Notes: generated from the letters alone by a model not told the origin. Shown: positions 32,879-41,745, counted from the stretch's first letter. The stretch: DNA of 64,000 nt from Bacillota bacterium (GCA_023429995.1 JAEZCE010000025.1:1-64000); one strand, 5' to 3'. Made by a program: numbers and translations.

Positions 32879-34429
32879 GTGTGGGAAAATGGAGTCGGTA
32901 TCGAACAGTCGAGGCTTGAGGCTGTACGCGAAAGTATTATCGGAGCTCCAGAATCCGGGCGGGATGAAATCTATGAATCCGGCATCGGCGGGGAGGCATT
33001 GGAATTCATCAGCCGGGAAAAAGTCGATCTGGTGGTATTGGATATCCGGATGCCGGATATGGATGGTATAATGCTGTTAAAAGAGGCGCAAAAGTTTTCC
33101 ATAAAACCCAAATTTGTCATCTTAAGCGGCTATGATGATTTTCATTATGCGGCCGACTGTATTAAATACGGGGCCAAAGCCTATTTGCTCAAACCGGTCA
33201 AACGGGAGGAATTTATGGAAACCCTCAACCAGGTTGAGCTGGAGCTTTCTAAGGAAGAAGAACTCAATTCAGCTAAGCAGCAAAAGGACATTTTGTTGAA
33301 TTACTTTCGTGTCGATGAGCTTAACTTCATTTTTCTCAAAGATAACCTATCCGAAAAGAAAGTCGCTGAGATTATCCATACATTACAACTGGATATACTG
33401 GACCGCCCGTTCCGGATGGGGATTTTGGCCAAGCGGGGGCAACCCGGTAGCAGCCCAAAGGAATATTATGCGCAGCTTAAAATGGAAGTGTATGAATATT
33501 TTCAGCAAATCAATCAGGAGGCTGTTGTTTTTTTAGATATCAATGGCAATCTGGTCTTCATTACCGGTGAGAATTCAGACTGTTCAGGGTTACCGGTGTC
33601 TTTGGAAAAGAGTCATGGCGAGGCCTATGTCGTTGGACTTAGTGATGGTAACAATGTGGCCCCTCAAATCCGTAACAGTTATTTACAAGCTTATGAAGCT
33701 GTAAAATACCGGATTTTGGCGCCGGAGGAAAGAATGTTTTCTTTTGCTACCGTTAACGGGCGTAGCACAGACTATCCGATATTGGTGGATAATATAAAAA
33801 AAATTCCGGAAATTGTTGGGGCATCAAAAACCGAAGCCATTAACGGGCTTTTGAAGCAATTATTTAATGAGGAAGCGATTGGTTCGTTTGATATCAATTA
33901 TTTTGAGAAAACAGCAGTTTTAATCAATGAATATGTCATCGCTGATTTGGAGAAATACATTTCGCCTAAAGCCCGTCAATTTGGAGGGAAATTTAGTGAT
34001 TTAGAAGATATTTATTGTTTTGACGACATCTATGGCTATATCCGCTGCTTGAAAGAATACCTGCAAGAAACAACCCAATTTTTAGCCGGTTTAAAGGACA
34101 TATACCGCGATAAAAAAGAAATTGAGGTTGCAGTGGAGTATATTCAAAACAATTTTACCAAGGAGCTATGTATGGCCAAGGTTGCAAATTATATTTCGCT
34201 AAATTACTCCTATTTTTCCTATTTATTTAAAGAGCAAACCGGGTTAAGTTTTGTGGATTATATTAAGCGGCTGCGGATCGAAAAAGCCAAAGAGCTATTA
34301 TTGAAATCGGATGATAAAATCTATGAAGTTGCCGAAAAAGTCGGTTATCATAACCCGAAACATTTCGGCCGGGTATTTCGGGAGGTTAGCGGGGTATCGC
34401 CCGCCGAATACCGTAATAGGATGCCATAA
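32879..34429 (+). pseudogene. In-frame collapse of a YesM-type kinase tail onto a YesN-type response regulator
   Basis: The first 37 or so residues (MWENGVGIEQSRLEAVRES, ending YESGIG) match the G1-to-G2 region of a YesM histidine kinase (DNGxGI ... SGIGL). They run straight into GEALEFISREKVDLVVLDIRMPDMDG, the middle of a receiver domain. The receiver's first strand with its acidic pocket is missing, though the phosphorylatable Asp (VVLDIRMP) remains. A central region and an intact C-terminal AraC helix-turn-helix pair follow (LCMAKVANYISLNYSYFSYLFKE). A stop codon sits just upstream in frame and there is no good ribosome site. Deletion of the kinase 3' end and regulator 5' end best explains this. 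Confidence 0.7.
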
Positions 34430-34524
34430 TTCAGGATCGTCAGGGGAATTGATTAAACTTGATGTGTTCCCGCCTAATGGGCGGCGGTCGGATTATGATA
34501 AGTCAGGAAAGCAGGATAAGTTCA

Positions 34525-35157
34525 ATGATGGATGTTTCATGGCTGATCTTCGATGCAATGGGGGTAATCTTTGAAATCCCCGATGATACCAGGGATTTAT
34601 TGATTCCCTATGTTATCCGGCATAATCCGCTGGCGAAAGAACAACAAATCCTTGATTTATATATGAAGGCAAGCCTTGGCGAAATAAATTCCAGGTTTTT
34701 TTGGCAGTCGCTTGGTTTTGACAATTGGCAGGAGACCGAAAAGGATTATCTTGATAGCTGTTTGACTTTGGATGAAGACTTTTGCAAAACAGCCCAACAG
34801 TTACAGCGTCAATATAATTTGGTACTGCTTTCCAATGATGTCGGTGAATGGTCCGCCTATTTACGCCGGAAATTCGATTTGGACCGTTTCTTCCAAAAAG
34901 TGATTATCAGTGGCGAGGTTGGATACAGGAAACCGGATCCGAGGATATATGAGGTATTACTTTCCCGAATCAATACTGGGGCCGGGGAATGTATGTTTTT
35001 TGATGACCGGGTGAAAAATCTTTATCCAGCCTATAGTCTGGGCATAAGACCCATATTGTTTAACCGGGATAGAATTGATTGTGCCGGATTTGAAAGTGTG
35101 AATGATTTTGCGGAAATTGCAGAAATACTTCAAAAACAGGGAGAGAGCTGCGAATGA
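34525..35157 (+). CDS. HAD-superfamily hydrolase
   Basis: The sequence WLIFDAMGVIFE holds motif I (nucleophile Asp; the second Asp of DxD is Met here), VLLSNDVGEW is motif II, and EVGYRKPDPRIYE with FFDDRVKN gives motifs III and IV. This is the YihX/HAD-IA-like group, mostly sugar or nucleotide phosphatases; the missing second Asp may lower phosphatase activity. I chose ATG 34525, eight bases after AGGA; the frame is open to 34459 and ATG 34495 is possible. The stop overlaps the next start as ATGA, so it is translationally coupled to the DUF3795 gene. Confidence 0.72.
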   Translation: MMDVSWLIFDAMGVIFEIPDDTRDLLIPYVIRHNPLAKEQQILDLYMKASLGEINSRFFWQSLGFDNWQETEKDYLDSCLTLDEDFCKTAQQLQRQYNLVLLSNDVGEWSAYLRRKFDLDRFFQKVIISGEVGYRKPDPRIYEVLLSRINTGAGECMFFDDRVKNLYPAYSLGIRPILFNRDRIDCAGFESVNDFAEIAEILQKQGESCE

Positions 35158-35558
35158 CAATTGAAGAAATCGCTGAAAGTATCGGCTACTGTGGTTTGGT
35201 ATGCAAGATGTGTAAACTTTGCGACGGTTGTAAATCTGGTGAGAACTGCTGCGCGAAACATGTATCGGCAGAAGGTTGTTATCAATATGGCTGTTGTAAC
35301 GGCAAAGGATTCAACGGTTGTTGGGAGTGCAACGAGTTTCCTTGCAACAGGGACATGTTTGCCGGTGGAAATATCCGCTTGAAAGCCTTTGTGCGCTGCG
35401 CCAGGGAAGAAGGAGTTCTCAAACTAGCCGAATATTTAAAGAGAAATGCCGATCAGGGGATTCAATACCATAAAGATAAAGAGTTGACCGGCGATTATGA
35501 CGGATTTCAAAGCGAGCAGGAAGTTCTGCTGATGCTGAGAACCGGAAAAAGGAATTAA
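35154..35558 (+). CDS. Cysteine-rich DUF3795 protein
   Basis: The 134 residues contain the DUF3795 cysteine pattern: YCGLVCKMCKLCDGCK, GCYQYGCCNGKG and GCWECNEFPC. The clustered cysteines probably bind zinc or an iron-sulfur cluster. The function is unknown. It starts within the HAD gene's stop (ATGA overlap), so the two products may act together. Confidence 0.75.
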   Translation: MTIEEIAESIGYCGLVCKMCKLCDGCKSGENCCAKHVSAEGCYQYGCCNGKGFNGCWECNEFPCNRDMFAGGNIRLKAFVRCAREEGVLKLAEYLKRNADQGIQYHKDKELTGDYDGFQSEQEVLLMLRTGKRN

Positions 35559-35708
35559 ATGGTTTCAAGACTAGATACTGCAGTATTGAATAACCCCTTT
35601 TAAAAATTCCTGGCTGTCGCCTGAATTTTTATGACTACATTTTACCATACGGAATTTCTATTGATAAGGTGAATTCATTCATATGGCATGGGGAAAGAGA
35701 GGTTTTGA

Positions 35709-36227
35709 TTGGAGAATCTAATAATCCAAAAAGCGGTTTCGGAGGATATTGAGTCCGTCGGAACCATTTACCAGGAAGCGATTGATTGGCTCACTGGCCA
35801 AAATATCCACCAATGGCAAAGCAAGGTTTATCCGACGAAGGATACGGCACAGGCGGCATTGGAACAAGATTGCCTTTATGTTTGCTTGAAAAGTCACCAA
35901 AGAGTCGGCACTTTTATTATCAATGAGTTTCAGTGGCCTCAATATCAATCGCTTCCCTGGAAATATCCCGGTCCGGCGATGGTTTTACATACCTTGGTCA
36001 TCAGCCCCGGATTTACCGGGCGAGGCATCGGCCGGGCGGTTGTGGAGTATGTGATGGGGCAGGCGCGGAAAAATAACTATGATTGCATCCGGCTTGATGT
36101 TTTTCCGGGTAACCAGGGCGCGGTGGGGTTATACCGTTCTTTGGGTTTTGAATTTGTGGGTAAGGTATTTTTTGAAATCAAGGAACCCGGCTATGAATGG
36201 TATGATTGTTATGAAAAAAAGTTATAA
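35709..36227 (+). CDS. GNAT N-acetyltransferase
   Basis: The 172 residues form a standard GNAT domain: IQKAVSEDIESVGTIYQEAIDWL at the N-terminus, LVISPGFTGRGIGRAVVEYV as the acetyl-CoA loop and CIRLDVFPGNQGAVGLYRSLGFEFVG at the end. The start is TTG 35709, with a weak AGAGAGG upstream. It is probably a single-gene unit. Confidence 0.8.
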   Translation: MENLIIQKAVSEDIESVGTIYQEAIDWLTGQNIHQWQSKVYPTKDTAQAALEQDCLYVCLKSHQRVGTFIINEFQWPQYQSLPWKYPGPAMVLHTLVISPGFTGRGIGRAVVEYVMGQARKNNYDCIRLDVFPGNQGAVGLYRSLGFEFVGKVFFEIKEPGYEWYDCYEKKL

Positions 36228-36334
36228 GCCCGGCTTGCCTCAATATGTTATAATACGTTCATATATGCTTAATTTGACAGGCAACATGATTCCAAGAGTC
36301 AGTAAAATCAACATCAGTGAGGAGAAAAGACAGG

Positions 36335-37384
36335 ATGTTTTTTGACACCGCCAATGTTCAATCGTTGAATTCCAAAGAATTTGCAGTCATGGGACTGGGA
36401 GAAGTACTGTTGCGTTTGTCGCCGCCCAACAAGGAACGGATCCTGGCCGGTGAAACTTTCGAGAAAAAAGCCGGCGGTTCGGAGTTGAATGTAGTGTCGG
36501 GAATATCCCTGCTGGGACTGCGCACCGGCATTATCACCAAACTGCCGGAAAACGAGATCGGCAAATACATCAACAATAAAATCCGCTTTAGCGGCGTTAG
36601 TGATGATTATATTATCGATGATAACCGGAAAGAGGCCCGGCTGGGGATTTATTATTATGAAAGCGGGGCCGCGCCCCGGAAACCGTCGGTAGTCTATGAC
36701 CGGGCCAATTCTTCCTTTACCTCCCTGCAACTGGAGGAAATCCCGGGGGAAGTCTATGGAAAAACCTCGGTATTTCATGTAAGCGGTATTACCCTGGCTT
36801 TGAGCAAACATGTCCGGGAAACCGCCCTGACCATGATCAAGAAATTTAAAGCCCAAGGCAGTTTGATCTCGTTTGACGTCAATTTCCGGGCCTCCCTCTG
36901 GAGCGAGGAGGAAGCCCGAAAGGAAATCCTTCAGATACTCCCGGAGATCGATATTTTGTTCATTTCCGAGGAAACCTCCAGAAAGATGTTTCAAAAACAG
37001 GGCAGCCTGGAAGAGATTATGCGCAGTTATGCCCATGATTACGGTTGCCGGCTGGTGGCCACCACCAAGCGGCAGGTTTTGAGCCCGGCCAAACATACCT
37101 GGAATTCCTTAATCTACTGTAAGGCTGAGGACAAGTTTTATCAGGAGCAACCCTACCGGGAAATCGAAGTGGTGGACCGGATCGGCAGTGGCGATGCTTA
37201 TTTGGCCGGGGTATTGTTCGGATTGTTGAAATTCAACAACGTCCAATCGGCGCTGGAATTCGGCAACGCCATGGCAGCCATCAAAAATACCATTGCCGGC
37301 GATATGCCGGTCAGTGATTTCCAGGAGATTCAAAGGTTCATCCGGGATCATCAATCCAAAGAAACCAGCGAGTTGAACCGTTGA
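36335..37384 (+). CDS. PfkB-family sugar kinase (2-keto-3-deoxygluconate kinase-like)
   Basis: Ribokinase-fold kinases phosphorylate sugars with ATP. The 349 residues show GEVLLRLSPPNKERILAGETFEKKAGGSELNVVSGISLLG at the start, the substrate strand FDVNFRASLW (typical of KDG kinases) and the catalytic GSGDAYLAGVLFG near the C-terminus. KDG kinase acts in hexuronate and Entner-Doudoroff breakdown. No other pathway gene is adjacent, so the substrate is inferred from FDVNFR. I moved the start to ATG 36335, nine bases after GGAG. Confidence 0.75.
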   Translation: MFFDTANVQSLNSKEFAVMGLGEVLLRLSPPNKERILAGETFEKKAGGSELNVVSGISLLGLRTGIITKLPENEIGKYINNKIRFSGVSDDYIIDDNRKEARLGIYYYESGAAPRKPSVVYDRANSSFTSLQLEEIPGEVYGKTSVFHVSGITLALSKHVRETALTMIKKFKAQGSLISFDVNFRASLWSEEEARKEILQILPEIDILFISEETSRKMFQKQGSLEEIMRSYAHDYGCRLVATTKRQVLSPAKHTWNSLIYCKAEDKFYQEQPYREIEVVDRIGSGDAYLAGVLFGLLKFNNVQSALEFGNAMAAIKNTIAGDMPVSDFQEIQRFIRDHQSKETSELNR

Positions 37385-37467
37385 GTGAAGGATGAGCTGG
37401 TTGTATTGTAGTTATGCATTTAATAAGTTGTTTAAGATAGTGGTACCCTGATTTTACAAAAATCCAG

Positions 37468-37738
37468 TTGACAACGTGATAGGGCAGAGATATAGTGAAA
37501 TAGAAAGAAAAACATTGATTACCAGAGGTGGGTGAAGACAATGGACGGAGACCCTAGTAATTGGAGATTTATTGGGTTGTATGGCTCTAAATGGTTTCTG
37601 AGCGTTCCATTGCCTGAGACTGCCATCCGGATTTAACTTCTAGATAATTCGGTATCATGCTTTTGGCGCCTCTCCCGATGGAATCTCAAATAAAATTTCC
37701 GGTTTAGAAACATTCTAATTGGGAAGGGAGAGTTTGCC
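37468..37738 (+). ncRNA. Riboswitch-like structured 5' leader of corA (class unknown)
   Basis: TTGACA (37468-37473) and TATAGT (37491-37496), 17 bp apart, start a leader of about 235 bases. AGAGGTG (37524-37530) pairs with CGCCTCT (37667-37673) as a long-range closing stem. Inside, CAATGGA (37539-37545) can pair with TCCATTG (37606-37612), and ATGGC (37581-37585) with GCCAT (37622-37626), possibly alternatively or as a pseudoknot. The 3' arm also reads CTCTCCC (37670-37676), exactly complementary to the ribosome site GGGAGAG (37726-37732). Closing stem and SD-blocking stem exclude each other, the hallmark of a translational switch. I see neither M-box nor NiCo landmarks. Confidence 0.6.
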
Positions 37739-38725
37739 GTGCTCCGCACTTATCTTACTATTGAAGACAGATTGACTACTCTTGAAAATCTCTCCGAAAA
37801 AGGTATTTGGATTAACTTAATCAATCCGCCCGAAACTGAGCTCGCAAAAGTCGCGGTTTCGGGGGGGATTAATCTTGATTTATTGCGGGTGGCCCTTGAT
37901 GCTGAAGAGCGTTCCCGGATTGAGGTTGATGAAGGACAACTGCTCATTTTAATCAATGTGCCCATCGCTGAAGGTGATAACGGTACTTTGCTATATGATA
38001 CCATTCCGCTGGGGATTGTTGTCGCTGAAAACTGTATTGTCACGGTATGCCTAAAAGAGAATCCTATTGTTACCGAGTTCGAGTACGGTAAAAACAGGGC
38101 TTTTTTTACTTTTAAAAAAACCAGGTTTGTACTGCAGATACTCTTCAAGACAGCCACTTACTATCTGCGGTATCTGCAACAGATCGATAAAAAGTCTAGC
38201 GAGATCGAGAACCAATTGCACGGTTCAATGAAAAACGAACAACTGATTAAACTCCTAAACTTGGAAAAAAGTTTGACCTATTTTATAACTTCGTTGCGGG
38301 CCAATGAGATTGTAATGGAGAAGCTTTTAAGACTGCAGCTTAAATCACCCACAGCCATTGTGGACCCGGATACTGCGATGACCACTCAAATATTGAAGAT
38401 GTATCCTGAAGATGAAGAGTTGCTCGAAGATGTCATCACTGAAAACAAACAGGCGATTGAAATGAGTCAAACTTACAGCACCATTTTAAGCGGGCTCATG
38501 GATGCGTTTGCTTCGATTGTTTCCAATAATTTGAACATCATTATGAAGTTTTTGACCTCGGTTACCATCATAATGGCCCTACCGACCATGGTGGCCAGTT
38601 TTTATGGGATGAATGTAGCCGTGCCGTTTCAAAATGCGCCCCATGCGTTTGCCATTGCGATTATTATTTCCCTTGTTTTGTCAGTGGTTGGAGTGCTCTT
38701 GCTTCGGTGGAAAAATATGTTTTGA
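37739..38725 (+). CDS. corA: CorA-family divalent metal transporter
   Basis: CorA forms a pentameric channel for Mg2+ (also Co2+ or Ni2+; ZntB relatives move Zn2+). The 328 residues have a large soluble alpha/beta domain, a long helix (about 150-270) and two C-terminal membrane helices. The selectivity motif YGMNV lies at the end of the first of these, followed by the usual short external loop. The start is GTG 37739, six bases after GGGAGAG, the site that the leader can mask. It stands alone with its own promoter. Confidence 0.88.
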   Translation: MLRTYLTIEDRLTTLENLSEKGIWINLINPPETELAKVAVSGGINLDLLRVALDAEERSRIEVDEGQLLILINVPIAEGDNGTLLYDTIPLGIVVAENCIVTVCLKENPIVTEFEYGKNRAFFTFKKTRFVLQILFKTATYYLRYLQQIDKKSSEIENQLHGSMKNEQLIKLLNLEKSLTYFITSLRANEIVMEKLLRLQLKSPTAIVDPDTAMTTQILKMYPEDEELLEDVITENKQAIEMSQTYSTILSGLMDAFASIVSNNLNIIMKFLTSVTIIMALPTMVASFYGMNVAVPFQNAPHAFAIAIIISLVLSVVGVLLLRWKNMF

Positions 38726-38860
38726 AGAGGAAAATGGAAGATGAAGCAAAGAATTTCAGGTTAGGAATTCACCCGCTCCTATATTCAATGGTATAATATT
38801 TACGGCGTGATTTGATAAAACAAAATGCTGTAACCGAAGAATCATTAAGGCGGGTATAGA

Positions 38861-39661
38861 ATGAACGATATCATGAAAGCAATAATTTTAGGTGTTGTGG
38901 AAGGATTGACTGAATTTCTGCCTGTTTCTTCTACGGGTCATTTGATCATCGCCAATGAATTCGTTAATTTCAGGGGCGACTTTGCCAAGATGTTCGATGT
39001 CGTCATCCAGTTAGGAGCGATAATTGCGGTTGTGGTCTATTTTTGGGATAGGCTTTTTCCATTTGGCCGGAATAAGACGGCCTTAAAAAAAATTGAAACC
39101 TGGGATATCTGGAAGAAAACTATAGTGGGCGTGGTTCCGGCCTTGGTAATGGGCGCAGTAATCGGCAAGCATATTGAAGAAAATCTTTTTAATCCCGTGA
39201 CCGTTGCGGTGGCCATATTGGTGGGCGGTATCGTTTTAATTGGTATTGAACACAGGAGACCCCGAAATAAAATAAATTCCATCATTCAATTATCCTATCC
39301 GACGGTGATTTTCATTGGATTTATTCAATGCCTGGCGATGATACCCGGAACTTCCAGGTCTGCTGCCACAATAATCGGAGCAATGCTTCTCGGTGCGTCA
39401 CGGGTTGTGGCTGCGGAGTTTTCCTTTTTCCTGGCGATCCCCACTTTGTTTGCTGCATCTGCGTACTACCTGCTAAAGACCGGGGTCCTGCTGAGCAGGG
39501 CTCAAATACAGGCGCTCGGGGTTGGTTTTGTTGTATCGTTTTTGGTGGCGTGGATCGTTATTGCCGGATTTATGAAATTCATTACCAAAAAGGATTTTAA
39601 GTTTTTCGGCTATTACCGGATCGTTTTGGGTATGGCCATTTTGCTCTATTTTCTTGCATGA
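38861..39661 (+). CDS. uppP: Undecaprenyl-diphosphate phosphatase
   Basis: UppP (BacA) removes a phosphate from undecaprenyl diphosphate so that the lipid carrier for peptidoglycan can be reused, and gives bacitracin tolerance. The 266 residues are mostly membrane helices. Both family signatures are present: VVEGLTEFLPVSSTGHL (with the catalytic Glu) and PGTSRSAATI. The length is typical. AAGGCGG lies upstream of the ATG. A strong terminator follows at 39685. Confidence 0.9.
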   Translation: MNDIMKAIILGVVEGLTEFLPVSSTGHLIIANEFVNFRGDFAKMFDVVIQLGAIIAVVVYFWDRLFPFGRNKTALKKIETWDIWKKTIVGVVPALVMGAVIGKHIEENLFNPVTVAVAILVGGIVLIGIEHRRPRNKINSIIQLSYPTVIFIGFIQCLAMIPGTSRSAATIIGAMLLGASRVVAAEFSFFLAIPTLFAASAYYLLKTGVLLSRAQIQALGVGFVVSFLVAWIVIAGFMKFITKKDFKFFGYYRIVLGMAILLYFLA

Positions 39662-39684
39662 TGGTAATGACCGTGAAAAAATTG

Positions 39685-39732
39685 AATTTGGCGGTTATGG
39701 ACCAATGTAACATAAAACCGCCAAATTTTTTT
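39685..39732 (+). terminator. Terminator after uppP
   Basis: AATTTGGCGGTT (39685-39696) pairs perfectly with AACCGCCAAATT (39716-39727) and runs into TTTTTTT. It may also serve the convergent small gene. Confidence 0.82.
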
Positions 39733-39752
39733 AAGCAGTTTCAAATCCGCAA

Positions 39753-39911
39753 TCAATCTTTTTTGGATTTTTTCCCCGTTTTCAGGAGCGCTTCCCGTTT
39801 GGCTGCGGCTTTGGCAGCGACTATCTTGTCGGCGCGATATGCACCATAAAAAAACAATCCAAAAACGACAGCGACGGAAATAACAGTACCCCAAGTCAAT
39901 GCTGCGCTCAT
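39753..39911 (-). CDS. 52-residue single-pass membrane protein
   Basis: This small gene has a clear ribosome site (AAAGGGGG before the ATG at 39911) and reads MSAALTWGTVISVAVVFGLF, then a YGAYRADK turn and a Lys/Ala-rich cytoplasmic-type tail ending KKSKKD. One membrane helix (about 6-25) followed by a basic tail implies N-out topology by the positive-inside rule. I recognise no family. It sits between a switch-like leader and a terminator, so it is likely a regulated stand-alone gene. Confidence 0.7.
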   Translation of the reverse strand: MSAALTWGTVISVAVVFGLFFYGAYRADKIVAAKAAAKREALLKTGKKSKKD

Positions 39912-39952
39912 TATGCCAACCCCCTTTCAAAGATAATAGTTTATAAAAATAA

Positions 39953-40100
39953 AAAGGTGGGGAGCTCTGTATAAGAGCTTCCCACCCCGGAAGCCGGTTT
40001 CTCTTGAAAGCGAAGATTCTTCAATAATTATGAAGATATTCGCCCAACCGATGAAACAACTATTTAGTTATATTAAAAGCATATCATAGTATTGGGAAGA
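39953..40100 (-). ncRNA. Attenuator-like leader of the small membrane protein gene (class unknown)
   Basis: Read on the minus strand, a leader from about 40080 folds into a hairpin GCGAA-TCTTCA...TGAAGA-TTCGC (about 40042-40010), enclosed by CGGTT/AACCG. It ends in a 13-bp terminator stem (39986-39956, GGTGGG-AGCTCT with AGAGCT-CCCACC) followed by TTTTTATTTTTAT. GCTTCC/GGAAGC (39977-39994) forms an alternative hairpin that shares bases with the terminator. The layout of sensor domain, then mutually exclusive hairpins, then gene is that of a transcriptional riboswitch. I cannot name its ligand or family. A -35/-10 pair (TTGTAA, 17 bp, TATGCT) is weak. Confidence 0.5.
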
Positions 40101-40138
40101 TTACAATTCTAGTTATTGACATTTTTGAAAGGGTTAGA

Positions 40139-41242
40139 TTAGTACCGGGCCGTTAACCTAGTCCCGGGGTAATAGTGACTTAATATTTCTGAGTATGGAT
40201 AGCCGTCAGCCGCCATACCGGCGGCGCCGCATTGGTCCATTCCGACGCCGTGACCGATTTTATCGTTCATTTTGATTTGGTTTTCCATATCCTGTCTTGA
40301 AACCCATAAAGTCCAACGATACTGGCTGCGGCTGGAATATTTTGGATTGGCGCTATAACTTTGGGGACGGCTGGTCAGCCAGTCGGCTATCTCGGCGGGT
40401 CTCCTGGGAGTGGTTTCAGATGCTGAGAGTCGATGGGGAACCGCTTGAAGATAAGGTGCAGCAAAGCCCCAGATGTCTTTGCTGCTTGAAGAGTAGCCGC
40501 CATTGTTTGCGGTATAAAAGGCGCTGATAGGCTTGGAATTATAGGTTAAAATCTGGCCCCGCGTGGCATCGACTGCTGCGCTGGTGGAAGATCTTTCGGC
40601 TAAAACTCCCCGATATACTTGGGATGCAACAGTAGCTAACAAATAAAATCCCCTGGCCTCAAAGGTTTTTAAATTGGCGATGGCATAAGTTCTTGCTGCC
40701 ACCGCTTGAGCCTCAAGAGCGGAGGGAGGCCAACTGGCTGCCATTTCGGCAGGGACAACTCCATATAAGTATTCTTCCATATTGATGCGGTTGATGAGGG
40801 TGATGCCTTTTTCACGGGACAATAAATCAAAACCTCCTCGATAGACTCGATCTTCCCGACCTGACCAAAAAGTTCCCTGACCGTATTCAACGTCAAATAA
40901 AACTGTGGTAGCGGCGGGATTGTCATATTTCAAGTGAATGGTTTTGTCACTTGAGAATAATAGTTTATTTTGGTCGTTCATGATTTGAATCCTATCGGCG
41001 AGCTGTTGAATGAATAAGACGGACTGGGATGAACCTTGATATCGGTTATCCCCGCCTAGGATTGTAAAGTTGCCGCCGGTTTTTAGATGAAATTTGCTGA
41101 CTTTTTCCGCCAAGCCGATTCGAATATCCGGTATTTTTTCCCGCTCTTTAAGGATTGGAATAACTTGAGGCACTTTTGCGACTAAACGGCGTTTTTGGTT
41201 TTCTTTTTCGGGTTTTGTGATTAATTCCGGATGCTCGGTCAA
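40139..41242 (-). CDS. SpoIID/LytB-domain protein without signal peptide
   Basis: SpoIID is a sporulation peptidoglycan lytic enzyme; LytB modules are related. Here the domain (about 150-367) shows NRINMEEYLYGVVPAEMAASWPPSALEAQAVAARTYA, FYTANNGGYSSSSKDIWG and the end GHGVGMDQCGAAGMAADGYPYSEIL. The N-terminal 150 residues contain an unassigned beta region (SPOR-like in texture). It starts at TTG 41242, overlapping the stop of the upstream TPR gene. It has no signal peptide although the domain works outside the membrane, which raises the possibility that it was once fused to the TPR protein. Confidence 0.78.
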   Translation of the reverse strand: MTEHPELITKPEKENQKRRLVAKVPQVIPILKEREKIPDIRIGLAEKVSKFHLKTGGNFTILGGDNRYQGSSQSVLFIQQLADRIQIMNDQNKLLFSSDKTIHLKYDNPAATTVLFDVEYGQGTFWSGREDRVYRGGFDLLSREKGITLINRINMEEYLYGVVPAEMAASWPPSALEAQAVAARTYAIANLKTFEARGFYLLATVASQVYRGVLAERSSTSAAVDATRGQILTYNSKPISAFYTANNGGYSSSSKDIWGFAAPYLQAVPHRLSASETTPRRPAEIADWLTSRPQSYSANPKYSSRSQYRWTLWVSRQDMENQIKMNDKIGHGVGMDQCGAAGMAADGYPYSEILSHYYPGTRLTARY

Positions 41243-41745
41243 GAGGCCATGGGGTTAAATGGTTCCTTGGATAAAGAATTAGCAAGCGTTTGAATCCCTT
41301 CGTTGATTTCCCCTAATTCCGCCAATGCCAAACCACGCCAAAAGAGTTCGCCGGCACTTAAGTCTGGGCATTTGGATATTCTAACGGCCTCTTCATATTT
41401 TCCTGCCAGATAGTTCATCTGGATTAGATTCCAGCGATAGTTAATATTATTGGGGTCCTGGCTAGCGAGCATCTGAAGATGGGAAATTGCTGCGTGATAT
41501 TGGCCGGTCTCCCGTAACAATTGAATTAAGTCCAGTTTGAGTTCTTGGTTGTTCGGATAGTTCAGAATCAACTGGCGGAACTTATCCACGCTTAGGGTGA
41601 GGCCTTGGGAGTAATAAGTTGATACGGCGTTATCAAAATCCAAGCCGGTGGTGGTAGCTTGAAGCGTGGTGGAAAAAGATGTACCTAAGAAGGAAAAAGA
41701 GAGAAGAAATCCGATTGCCACCAATAAAAATAATCGTTTGTACAT
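41239..41745 (-). CDS. Secreted TPR-repeat protein upstream of SpoIID-like gene
   Basis: The 168 residues begin with a signal peptide (MYKRLFLLVAIGFLLSFSF) and then form three to four tetratricopeptide repeats (for example YHAAISHLQMLASQDPNNIN and EINEGIQTLANSLSKEPFNP). TPRs mediate protein contacts. The reading frame ends in the middle of what looks like another repeat, and the SpoIID-like frame begins four bases before that end. Either the two are translationally coupled or a frameshift has split one exported TPR-SpoIID protein. Confidence 0.7.
   Translation of the reverse strand: MYKRLFLLVAIGFLLSFSFLGTSFSTTLQATTTGLDFDNAVSTYYSQGLTLSVDKFRQLILNYPNNQELKLDLIQLLRETGQYHAAISHLQMLASQDPNNINYRWNLIQMNYLAGKYEEAVRISKCPDLSAGELFWRGLALAELGEINEGIQTLANSLSKEPFNPMAS

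Noticed and set aside
36314..37096. 260-residue minus-strand frame opposite the sugar kinase
   Set aside because: Antisense shadow of a PfkB-family gene with intact motifs; no ribosome site.
37468..37738. M-box magnesium riboswitch before corA
   Set aside because: The M-box landmark segments (GGTGAGGCTCC-like and CTGCCC...CAATGGGTCAACAG-like) are absent.
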